DNA from: Nitrosomonas sp.
Lineage (GTDB): Bacteria; Pseudomonadota; Gammaproteobacteria; Burkholderiales; Nitrosomonadaceae
Length of the DNA: 64,000 nucleotides
Assembly (NCBI GenBank): GCA_021604405.1
Contig: BQJA01000006.1
Span: 1-64,000 of the forward strand
Direction of reading: 5' to 3'
Shown here one piece after another: positions 16,275 through 24,543 of this stretch (positions are counted from its first letter, which is position 1; every line of letters begins with the position of its first letter). Made by a program: the position numbers and the translations under genes. The notes beneath the pieces were generated by a model. That model ran no database searches. It was given only the letters and a program-made list of their open reading frames with translations, and was not told the origin of the DNA.

Positions 16275-17693
16275 ATGCGCTATTCCGCACTCTTGACCGA
16301 CCTCTACGAACTGACTATGCTGGCGGGCTACTTCGAGCATGGCATGCATGAGGATGATGCCAGTTTCGATCTTTTCTTCCGCGCGAATCCCTTCAAAGGT
16401 GGTTATGCTGTCTTCGCCGGACTGGAGCCGGCCCTGCGCTATCTGGAGCAGGTGCGTTTCACGGAGCAGGACCTTGCCTATCTGGATAGCCTGAACCTCT
16501 TTCGGCCACGCTTCCTCGATTATCTTGAAGGGTTCCGCTTTCGTTGCAAAGTTATTGCGCCGGACGAGGGAACGGTTGTGTTCGCCAATGAGCCCCTGGT
16601 AACAATCGAGGGCGGCCTGGCGCAGGCTCAACTGGTCGAGACGGTTTTACTCAACATCATCAATTTCCAAACCCTTGTCGCAACCAAGGCTGCACGTATC
16701 CAGCATGCCGCCGGTGATGGTGAGGTGGTCGAATTTGGCCTGCGCCGCGCGCATGGCCCCGATGGCGGTCTCGGTGGGACCCGCGCTGCCTGTGTCGGTG
16801 GGGTACGTTGCACCAGCAATACCTGGGCCGGCCAGATTTTCGGAATTCCTGTCCAGGGTACCCATGCACACAGCTGGGTCATGGCCTTCGATGACGAACT
16901 CACAGCCTTCCGGGCCTATGCCGAGGTTTTTCCCGATAATGCCGTTCTATTGGTGGATACTTATGACACGCTTAGAATTGGCATCCCGAACGCGATTACT
17001 GTAGCTGGAGAACTGCGCAAGAAAGGTCACGAGCTGAAAGGTGTCAGGCTCGATTCAGGAGACCTCGCTTACTTAAGCCGTAGAGCGCGGAAGATGTTTG
17101 ACGAGGCGGGGTTTCCCGATGTCAGGATTGTCGCTTCCAACGAACTGGATGAATATGTGATTCAATCGCTACGTAGCGAAGGCAGCCGGATCGATATCTA
17201 TGGTGTGGGGACACAACTGGCCACGGCCGGCGGTGAAGGTGGGGGAGCTCTGGGCGGCGTCTACAAACTTGTCCGCTTCGCGGACAAACCACGTCTCAAA
17301 GTGACACAGGATATTGCCAAGGCGACCCTTCCCGACCGCAAACGGCTACTCCGTCTGGTCGATGCAGCGGGCACCTTTATCCAGGATGTCATCTGTCGCG
17401 AGGGAGAGAATCTGGAGCCGGGCGCCACAGTCTACGATCCTACCAATCCTTCTCAGCGCCGGAGACTGGAAAAGACGTTCGATGCCGTGGAGATTCGTCG
17501 TGTTGTCATGGAGAAAGGGCAGATTGTTGGTGATTTGCCGGATCTTAAAAACTGTGCCGACCATCGCGTCGAACAGTTCCGGCGATTGCCGGAAGGTACG
17601 CTGCGCCTGCACAATCCCCATACTTACAAGATCTCGATCAGTCCACAACTCCATGAATTGCGTGAACGGCTGATGGAAAAAATTATGTTCTGA
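16275..17693 (+). CDS. pncB: Nicotinate phosphoribosyltransferase
   Basis: This enzyme makes nicotinate mononucleotide from nicotinate and PRPP, the first step of NAD salvage. The 472-aa product starts MRYSALLTDLYELTMLAGYF, which is diagnostic. It has the catalytic histidine region GTHAHSWVMAF, the substrate-binding RLDSGDLAYLSRRAR, and a C-terminal nucleotide region (IYGVGTQLATAGGEGGGALGGVYKL). The start is supported by CAGGAGGGG 5-8 bases upstream. Base composition is visibly GC-richer than the neighbours, with many GCC/GGC codons, which suggests acquisition from a high-GC donor. It stands alone; an alpha/beta hydrolase remnant follows. Confidence 0.9.
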   Translation: MRYSALLTDLYELTMLAGYFEHGMHEDDASFDLFFRANPFKGGYAVFAGLEPALRYLEQVRFTEQDLAYLDSLNLFRPRFLDYLEGFRFRCKVIAPDEGTVVFANEPLVTIEGGLAQAQLVETVLLNIINFQTLVATKAARIQHAAGDGEVVEFGLRRAHGPDGGLGGTRAACVGGVRCTSNTWAGQIFGIPVQGTHAHSWVMAFDDELTAFRAYAEVFPDNAVLLVDTYDTLRIGIPNAITVAGELRKKGHELKGVRLDSGDLAYLSRRARKMFDEAGFPDVRIVASNELDEYVIQSLRSEGSRIDIYGVGTQLATAGGEGGGALGGVYKLVRFADKPRLKVTQDIAKATLPDRKRLLRLVDAAGTFIQDVICREGENLEPGATVYDPTNPSQRRRLEKTFDAVEIRRVVMEKGQIVGDLPDLKNCADHRVEQFRRLPEGTLRLHNPHTYKISISPQLHELRERLMEKIMF

Positions 17694-17815
17694 TTCTGGT
17701 TACTCTTGCAAAATGCACGCGCTTGTGTTCGGTGCTCGGCGCCGGAGCTGATAAAGATCATTAAAGAAAACGGCGCAGGGGGAGAAACAGAAATCGACCC
17801 GATTGCATATTCAAA

Positions 17816-18305
17816 CTAATTCTGTTCAGCAATACGCCACCAGTCTGCAATGACTTTTCCAACAACCGGATTGACAAGATAACCCTATGAACGGTGGCAA
17901 TTCAAACCTTTCTCAGTTCGAAAAAAATTGTATAGGCCATCTGCGTGGTCTTCAATTAATTCAATGATTCCAGCATCGATCATGGGTTTGAAGCCATCAT
18001 AAAAATGCTGGTCAAGCGCTGTTAGATTTCCTGCTGCCGCGAAGTTGTACCAGTGCCTGATGAATGGTCGGATACTTACGTTTGCCGCGTTCAGTATTGC
18101 TCAGCAGCCAGTGTTGGACAAAGTTGATGCCCAGCGGACTGCCGAGTGAAAGGAAATCAACTTGGCCGCTCTGTTTTTTATGATAGGAGAGCTCCCAGAG
18201 TGCATCATAAGTAATGATTGAACCCATACTGTGACCGATGATCAGTACTGGTTCATTGTTATCAAGCATTGGTCGCAAAACCCGTTTGAGTTGTTCACGT
18301 ATCAT
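17816..18305 (-). pseudogene. Broken alpha/beta-hydrolase (lipase-like) gene fragment
   Basis: The first frame (18305 to about 18050) holds EPVLIIGHSMGSIITYDALW, with the G-H-S-M-G nucleophile elbow, followed by FLSLGSPLGINFVQHW. A frameshift near 18060 sends it to RHWYNFAAAGNLTALDQHFYDGFKPM, and a later TAG (after LNCHRS) interrupts the tail, which resumes as GYLVNPVVGKVIADWW. The N-terminal third of the protein is missing. The fragment therefore carries one frameshift, one nonsense codon and a 5' truncation. It resembles cytoplasmic hydrolases of unknown substrate. Confidence 0.7.
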
Positions 18306-18348
18306 CGAACCGATATTGCAAAAATGGGATAAAAAATTTAATCTCAGT

Positions 18349-19176
18349 TTACGGCTGATCGTAAGTAATAAATAACTGGCTTAGTCCGTCCGTTCCAGAT
18401 GGATCCAGATAAATACTGGTTAGATTGAAATCAACTGCTGGATTTAGGCGTTCGCCTTCAACAATACTGGCATAAGGATTACCTCCCAATATTCGGCTTG
18501 TGTGTGTTATATAGAGACGGTCAAGTACGTGACTGGTCAGCAGCAGATGTAATACTTTAGGCCCGGCTGATGAAAAAATTGTGCGGTAGCCCAGTTCAGT
18601 CAATTTATTGACCATCGTCGCACCATTAACACTTTTCCGGTTGCCGGCCACAATAACCGGTATATCTTTTTTTTCTATTGCTTTAACGCGTTCTGGCTTT
18701 GGATCCGCAGTCGTGAATACGACCACTTTTCTTCCGCAAGCCGTCAGTATATCGGGAATGGGAAAATTCAGGCTACTACTAATAATGGCAATGTCTGCTT
18801 GTGGAGAAAGTCCATTCGAACACCGCCAATTGCGTAGTTCGGCAAACTGGGGATCGTCAACCTGCAAAATTTCTTGTGCATTACCCTGTGTCCAGTCCTT
18901 TAAATAACGGCCACTACTGATAATAATATCCGCTTGGCTGGCCAACTCTTGAAACAGCCACCAGTCGCGGTCATTGGCGATTAATTCTGGTATCTGCATT
19001 TCCTGCGTACTTTCATTGTGTACTGCAATACGGCCATCAAGGCTGGTGATAAAATTCGTATACACAAACGCTCGGTTACCAGAAGCAAACCGGCGAACAT
19101 TATGGGCCAGATAGGTTCCTTTGAGAGGTCGCTCCCTTACCGGGTGTGGATAAAGCTGTATGATTGGACTGTTCAT
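18349..19176 (-). CDS. RibD C-terminal-type (dihydrofolate-reductase-like) reductase
   Basis: The 275-aa protein has the RibD-C fold. It shows VYTNFITSLDGRIAV, then ADIIISSGRYLKDW, and GYRTIFSSAGPKVLHLLLTSHVLDRLYITHTSRILGG. RibD-C domains reduce the ribosyl side chain in riboflavin synthesis, but free-standing members like this act on unknown pyrimidine- or pteridine-like substrates. The start has AAGGATCC immediately upstream. It follows the CoA-transferase gene by 88 bases in the same direction and may be the last member of the fad operon, although no functional link is obvious. Confidence 0.7.
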   Translation of the reverse strand: MNSPIIQLYPHPVRERPLKGTYLAHNVRRFASGNRAFVYTNFITSLDGRIAVHNESTQEMQIPELIANDRDWWLFQELASQADIIISSGRYLKDWTQGNAQEILQVDDPQFAELRNWRCSNGLSPQADIAIISSSLNFPIPDILTACGRKVVVFTTADPKPERVKAIEKKDIPVIVAGNRKSVNGATMVNKLTELGYRTIFSSAGPKVLHLLLTSHVLDRLYITHTSRILGGNPYASIVEGERLNPAVDFNLTSIYLDPSGTDGLSQLFITYDQP

Positions 19177-19264
19177 GGATCCTTCTTTTCAATATTATTT
19201 AAGTTGGACTTCCAAAGCATTCATTGCCGCAAAAAAAAGCGATTATTCTTTAACAACATATCAA

Positions 19265-21127
19265 TTACCGCTTGAATGATTCACGAAGTGCCGCTGAAAG
19301 GATTTTCTGATAGTAATATTCCTTAAGGTTTCTCGGCGCATGCAGCTGCATTCTTTCCAGGCATTTTTTCTCGATCGATACAGCATTCTTATATATCAAA
19401 CCATTGATGAATAAATTCAGCAATGCCGTCTTTGAGTGAGATGTTTGCTTTAATATCTCTAAAGCCGGTAACAATTGTTGCTCGCTCTCTGTGAAGTCTG
19501 TGCCGAAGGGAAATGCCGGTAAAATTCCCGCATCTCTGGCAGGCTTTAATGCTTTTCTGATTCGTTCCGGTGTGTTATGACGGTAAGCTTCGGGTATGGC
19601 CCAGTTTTTGTCAACTTTCCCGGCGGCTTTCGCTTCATTCAGCAGCTTATCTTGGAATCGGGAGTCAGTAATCGTTAACATGGCCGCGATAGCTTCTGAA
19701 TCAGATTTGCCACGTAAACTTGCAACACCATATTCTGTAATAATAATGTCACGCAAATGCCAGGGTATCGTTTCATGACTGTAGGACCAGGTAATATTGG
19801 ATACTGTTTTGCCTTTCGACTGGCGCGTAGCATTTAACGTAATGGCAGAACAGGCATCATCAAGCGCAAAGGCTTGTGCCACGAAATTATACTGCCCGCC
19901 AACGCCGCTGATGACCGCACCATTTTCCAAAGCGTCCGATATGACAGACCCATGCAAAGTTGCGAGCATTGCATTATTTATAAAGCACGCTTTTTTACGC
20001 GCCTGCCGTTTAGACTGTTCTTCATCATAAATTTCATTGGTAAAACTGACTGCTTTCATTTGGAAGCGAGCCCGTTCCTGTGCAGACATCTGGTGCAATT
20101 TATGATAAAACGCCCTGCATTCAACAAAAAAGGCGCTATGTAAAAGAGTGCCGTCGACTTCTCGCTTGAGTATGCCGTTTTCTGCCAGTCTTAAAAAACC
20201 ATCCACAAACATTTCGCTCACGCCGTAAATGCCAATGTCGAATGGCTGGTCTTGATAAAGGTCACTGATCTGCTGACACGTTAACTGATCAACCAGCTTT
20301 TTAAAGGCTGGGTTTTCTTTGTGGCGTAAAATCAATGCATGCGCAACAGCGTCGCCGATTGAACCAATCCCGATTTGTAATGTGCCGCCATCACGCACCA
20401 GCCGGGCGGCATGGAGTCCGATGGCTTGATCCGCAAAGCTGACGGGTTTTTTCGGTGCGCTATACAACTCATAATTTAATTCCTGGTTTTCAAGAATCAG
20501 ATCGATTTCCTGCTCTTCGATCTGGGCGTCGCCGTACATAAAAGGTAAGTTGCGGTTTGTTTGTGCTGCAAAGATAAAACGGACCCGGCCATCATGCCTG
20601 GCTTGTAACAGATCTGCCGTGACATCCGGATTGCAACTTAAACTGTAGTCTGCGCCGTTTCGGGTAATCAATTGAGCCACGACATTAACACCGTGTTGCA
20701 GCAGGCAAGCCAGCACATGTGAATAGTTGACTGGGATATAGTGCTGCTGTGCCTTTGGAACGTCCAGCCACTGACCGGCCAAAAAGAAAAATTCATTAAC
20801 AACGATATTCTGCGGTAATTTTCCGTCTCTCATTAATCTGGCATATTCCAGATCCGGGTAATCCCCGAAGAGACGACTCAAAGCCGGGCGCAAGAAGCGG
20901 CATTTGAGTTCGTTATCCAGTTCCGGGCGCTCCAGGGTCAGTGCAGTAAAAATCTGTAATTTGATGGACGTGTCTGCGCAAGCACGTTGTACAAGGGCAT
21001 TGGCGATATGATTGGCTTTACCCAAGCCGAGTGGCAGTGCGAGGCAGATTTGTTTGCCAACCTTATCAATGACGGCGTTGGCTATGGCCTCAGGACTTGT
21101 GTAAAAAAAGGGCTCTTGGGTCGACAA
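19265..21127 (-). CDS. Acetyl-CoA hydrolase/transferase family protein, TTG start
   Basis: The 620-aa protein belongs to the acetyl-CoA hydrolase/4-hydroxybutyrate CoA-transferase family. It has the mid-protein GGTLQIGIGSIGDAVAHAL and the C-terminal active-site region GVGGQYNFVAQAFALDDA and IITEYGVASLRGKSDSEAI. The conserved glutamate in TEYG normally forms the acyl-CoA adduct. It is longer than common 430-500-aa members, with an added N-terminus and a helical C-terminal tail. The gene starts 4 bases after fadJ. The in-frame TTG at 21125-21127 with AAGGA upstream is the best start; the track start would overlap fadJ by 145 bases. It probably moves CoA between short-chain acids made by beta-oxidation. 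Confidence 0.75.
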   Translation of the reverse strand: MSTQEPFFYTSPEAIANAVIDKVGKQICLALPLGLGKANHIANALVQRACADTSIKLQIFTALTLERPELDNELKCRFLRPALSRLFGDYPDLEYARLMRDGKLPQNIVVNEFFFLAGQWLDVPKAQQHYIPVNYSHVLACLLQHGVNVVAQLITRNGADYSLSCNPDVTADLLQARHDGRVRFIFAAQTNRNLPFMYGDAQIEEQEIDLILENQELNYELYSAPKKPVSFADQAIGLHAARLVRDGGTLQIGIGSIGDAVAHALILRHKENPAFKKLVDQLTCQQISDLYQDQPFDIGIYGVSEMFVDGFLRLAENGILKREVDGTLLHSAFFVECRAFYHKLHQMSAQERARFQMKAVSFTNEIYDEEQSKRQARKKACFINNAMLATLHGSVISDALENGAVISGVGGQYNFVAQAFALDDACSAITLNATRQSKGKTVSNITWSYSHETIPWHLRDIIITEYGVASLRGKSDSEAIAAMLTITDSRFQDKLLNEAKAAGKVDKNWAIPEAYRHNTPERIRKALKPARDAGILPAFPFGTDFTESEQQLLPALEILKQTSHSKTALLNLFINGLIYKNAVSIEKKCLERMQLHAPRNLKEYYYQKILSAALRESFKR

Positions 21128-21131
21128 AAGT

Positions 21132-23210
21132 TTACAAATCCTTCCAGCCTTTGTCGGGCGCAAAGCGTTCGCCGTTAGATTGGGCCAGCCTATTGAGCGT
21201 CCTGACAATCTCATCCAGTCCGCGTGCTCGGGCATAATGAATGGGGCCGCCACGGAATGGTGCAAAACCGGTTGCAAAAATCATGGCGCCGTCAAGATGA
21301 TCGAGATCTTTGATGACTCCTTTCCGGTAGCATTCAACACAGGCATCCAGCATCGGAAGAATGAGGCGATCGGTGATTTTGTCATCCGTTTTACTTTCAG
21401 CACCATTTTCATGTTGTGCCTTACCATTTTTCCAGTCATAAAATCCCTTGCCGGATTTTTTCCCCAATTCCCCGTTATCAACTTTTTTACGGACGCTATC
21501 AGGTATCTTTGCCATAGGTTTATCCAACGTGCGCGCCAGCATGTCAGCGACATGCATGCAAATGTCCAGGCCGATTTGATCAGCCAGTTCTATCGGTCCC
21601 ATCGGCATGCCGAAAGTTTTTGCGGCACCATCAATTTGCTCTTTATCAATACCTTCTTCCAGCATGACAATTGCTTCCAAAAGGTATGGTGTCAAAGCCC
21701 GGTTGACCAGAAAACCGGGTGCGCTTGTCACGGGTACCGGTATCTTCCCGATATCGCGAGTAAAAGAGAGCATCTGCTGCAGAACATCACTGCTGGTATT
21801 GTCATGACCAATCACCTCAACTATCAGCATCCGGGATACCGGATTGAAGAAATGCAACCCCATGAAACGTGAAGGTTTTTTTAAATGGCCGGCTAATTCC
21901 TCAATTAAAATACTGGACGTATTACTAACCAGCACAGCATTATCTTTGATTTTAGGCTCGATTGATTGATACAAACTCTGCTTGATATCAATTTTTTCCG
22001 GAACCGCCTCGATAATTAAATCTGCTTTTTCCAAACCTTTATTTTGCATATCCGGGATCAGGCGATCGAGCGCGCCACGCGTTTCGGCTTCGGACTGATG
22101 CTTATCCCGGCACAGCCGTTCGGTATTGTTAATTGCTTGTGCGATAGGCTCAGTTTTTTGGTCCGATAAAGTCACTTTAACGCCGCGTAGAGCACACCAG
22201 CCTGCAATATCCCCCCCCATTGATCCGGCTCCAATCACATGCACATGCTGAATCCCGGAACGGTTTTTAGCCAGGTTTTTCAGGGATTGATGCAAAAAGA
22301 AAACGCGTACAAGATTTTGCGCGGTTTCGCCAACCATTAGCCTGGCAAAAGAAGCGATTTCCGCTGCCTGCATTTTTTTAATGTTGACGCCATTTTGTTC
22401 CCAAAGATCAATTAAGGCATAGGGCGCCGGATAATTAGCAGAGGGTGCTTTTTTTTCACTCATGCTGCGCATTTTTTTCGCGGCAATTTTACGTGCCACC
22501 GGCGTATTTAAAAGATAATTCTTAAAACTGCGCCGACGCTGCTTTGTTTTTCCGGAAACGGCCGCGTGAACGGCATTTTCGATATGTCGCTGTTCGACCA
22601 GATCGTCGACCAGCCCTCTTTTTTTTGCTTGGATGTCATAAGCTGATTTGCCGGTGAGCATCATTGTCATGGCGGTAATGGGGCTGATCAATCGGTTCAA
22701 ACGAAAAGTCCCGCCTAATCCAGGGTGTACGCCCAGACGTATTTCCGGGAAACCCATTTCCAGGCCGTCTTTGATGCCGATTCGTTTTTGGCAGGCCAAA
22801 GCCAATTCAAACCCGCCCCCCAGACAATGACCATGAATGACTGCGACCGTCGGAATGGTCAGTGCCGCCAGCCGATCTAGAACCTTATGGCCGCGTTTCA
22901 ACAGATCGGTCATTTCCGATTCGCTGTAGTTTTTGAATGAATTAATATCAGCACCAGCACAAAATCCGGCTGGCTTAGCGGAACCAATGATCAATGCCTT
23001 GGGAGATTTTTTGTCCATCTCAGTTAGTATGTCATCCAGTTCCTGAAGCACCTTTTCTGATAATGTATTGGTACTGCTGTCTTTTTTATCCAGCTGTAGC
23101 CATAACATGTGATCCTGGTCCAGCCGGGAGAGCCAGTTTGTATTTTCAGCGGTGTAGGATACGTTGCCAAAATCCAGTTTTTCAACTTCGTGGAGTACGT
23201 CGATTTTCAT
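21132..23210 (-). CDS. fadJ: Bifunctional enoyl-CoA hydratase/3-hydroxyacyl-CoA dehydrogenase
   Basis: This two-domain beta-oxidation enzyme hydrates trans-2-enoyl-CoA and oxidises the resulting 3-hydroxyacyl-CoA with NAD. The N-terminal crotonase domain shows SAKPAGFCAGADI, HGHCLGGGFELALAC (first catalytic glutamate) and FPEIRLGVHPGLGGTFRL (second). The dehydrogenase half has the NAD loop HVIGAGSMGGDIAGWCALRG, the catalytic region GLHFFNPVSRMLIVEVI, and a C-terminal helical domain (FGMPMGPIELADQIGLD). At 692 aa it matches FadJ-type proteins. It begins 2 bases after fadI and ends 4 bases before the CoA-transferase gene. Confidence 0.88.
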   Translation of the reverse strand: MKIDVLHEVEKLDFGNVSYTAENTNWLSRLDQDHMLWLQLDKKDSSTNTLSEKVLQELDDILTEMDKKSPKALIIGSAKPAGFCAGADINSFKNYSESEMTDLLKRGHKVLDRLAALTIPTVAVIHGHCLGGGFELALACQKRIGIKDGLEMGFPEIRLGVHPGLGGTFRLNRLISPITAMTMMLTGKSAYDIQAKKRGLVDDLVEQRHIENAVHAAVSGKTKQRRRSFKNYLLNTPVARKIAAKKMRSMSEKKAPSANYPAPYALIDLWEQNGVNIKKMQAAEIASFARLMVGETAQNLVRVFFLHQSLKNLAKNRSGIQHVHVIGAGSMGGDIAGWCALRGVKVTLSDQKTEPIAQAINNTERLCRDKHQSEAETRGALDRLIPDMQNKGLEKADLIIEAVPEKIDIKQSLYQSIEPKIKDNAVLVSNTSSILIEELAGHLKKPSRFMGLHFFNPVSRMLIVEVIGHDNTSSDVLQQMLSFTRDIGKIPVPVTSAPGFLVNRALTPYLLEAIVMLEEGIDKEQIDGAAKTFGMPMGPIELADQIGLDICMHVADMLARTLDKPMAKIPDSVRKKVDNGELGKKSGKGFYDWKNGKAQHENGAESKTDDKITDRLILPMLDACVECYRKGVIKDLDHLDGAMIFATGFAPFRGGPIHYARARGLDEIVRTLNRLAQSNGERFAPDKGWKDL

Positions 23211-23212
23211 AG

Positions 23213-24541
23213 TTATACCCTCTCAATGAGCATTGAACCGCCTTGACCGCCACCAATGCATTCTGTGGCAATTCCCTTCTGCTTACCCAAACGATGCATG
23301 GCATTCACCAAGTGTAAAACGATCCGGTTACCGCTTGTGCCGACAGGGTGCCCCAGGCCGATGGCACCGCCATCAACGTTGAGAATGGCATGATCCAGAG
23401 TGCCCATCGGCTGTTCAAGTCCCAGCACGTTTTTGCAAAAATCCGCGTCATGCCAAGCCTTTATGCAGGCCAGTACCTGCGCCGCAAATGCCTCATTAAT
23501 TTCCCACAAATCGATGTCGTCAAAGGTGAGTTGGTGGCGTTTCATCATTGCTGTTGAAGATAAAACGGGGCCTAGTCCCATAATGGCAGGACTGAGCGCC
23601 GACCACTCGCTGTCTTTAATCACAGCCCTGGGTTCCAATTTGTATCGTTTGACTGCATCATCAGAGGCGAGAATAACCCACGAGGCACCGTCAGTAATTT
23701 GCGAGCTGTTTCCTGGCGTAACTTTTCCGTGGGGCGGCTCAAAGGCGGGTGACAGCTTGGCCAATTTTTCAACTGATGAATCAGGGCGCACGCCGTCATC
23801 ATTTTCAAAAACCTGGCCACAACGGCTAAAAGCGGGTTCAACTTCATTATTCAGGAATCCTTCCTGTTGTGCCCGATGCAATCGCATATGGCTGGTTACT
23901 GCATATTGATCAGCCTGTGGACGGGTAATATCGAATAAATAGGCTAATTTTTCAGCCGTCTGTCCCATATTCATTTCGACTACGGGATCGGTTAAACCCA
24001 GTTTCAAACCAATCACGGGCTTAAGGTAGCTCGGACTGAATGCAGTCAGTATTTTCAACTTTTTTGTAAAAGAACGAGCTTGATTCAACGAAGCGAGCCA
24101 GTCGACTGCTTTATTTCTAAAAAGCAGCGGAGCATGGCTTAAAGCTTCAGTCCCGCCGGCCAAAATCAGGTCCGACACGCCAGATCGAATATATTTGTAG
24201 GCAGTGTCAATCGATTGCATGCCCGAGCCGCAATTGATTTGCACGGTAAAAGCGGGCATATCATCGCCCATGCCCAGACGCAACGCTGCAATACGTGCCG
24301 GATTCATTTCCGTGGAGATAACATTGACGCAGCCTAATATAACCTGGTCGAATTCGCCAGCAGGAAAAGGCTGACGGAGTAAAAGCGGGTGGCCGCATTG
24401 TACAGCCAGGTCTACGGGTGTGAACGGGCCGGGTTTGCCGCGCGCTTTGATGAAAGGAGTTCGCGCGCCGTCAATGATATAAACAGGGCGTCCTTGAAAG
24501 GCATGCGCCGCATTTTCGTTGTGCATCGTCGTCTGATCCAT
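23213..24541 (-). CDS. fadI: Acetyl-CoA C-acyltransferase (3-ketoacyl-CoA thiolase)
   Basis: This 442-aa thiolase performs the last beta-oxidation step, releasing acetyl-CoA. Motifs are IIDGARTPFIKARGKPGPF at the N-terminus, the nucleophilic cysteine in QINCGSGMQSIDTAYKY, WEINEAFAAQVL, GGAIGLGHPVGTSGNRIV with its histidine, and CIGGGQGGSMLIE with the second cysteine. It lies 2 bases after fadE and 2 bases before fadJ, so translation is probably coupled. An internal alternative start (M6) exists, but the first Met is kept because it abuts fadE. Confidence 0.88.
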   Translation of the reverse strand: MDQTTMHNENAAHAFQGRPVYIIDGARTPFIKARGKPGPFTPVDLAVQCGHPLLLRQPFPAGEFDQVILGCVNVISTEMNPARIAALRLGMGDDMPAFTVQINCGSGMQSIDTAYKYIRSGVSDLILAGGTEALSHAPLLFRNKAVDWLASLNQARSFTKKLKILTAFSPSYLKPVIGLKLGLTDPVVEMNMGQTAEKLAYLFDITRPQADQYAVTSHMRLHRAQQEGFLNNEVEPAFSRCGQVFENDDGVRPDSSVEKLAKLSPAFEPPHGKVTPGNSSQITDGASWVILASDDAVKRYKLEPRAVIKDSEWSALSPAIMGLGPVLSSTAMMKRHQLTFDDIDLWEINEAFAAQVLACIKAWHDADFCKNVLGLEQPMGTLDHAILNVDGGAIGLGHPVGTSGNRIVLHLVNAMHRLGKQKGIATECIGGGQGGSMLIERV

Positions 24542-24543
24542 GG

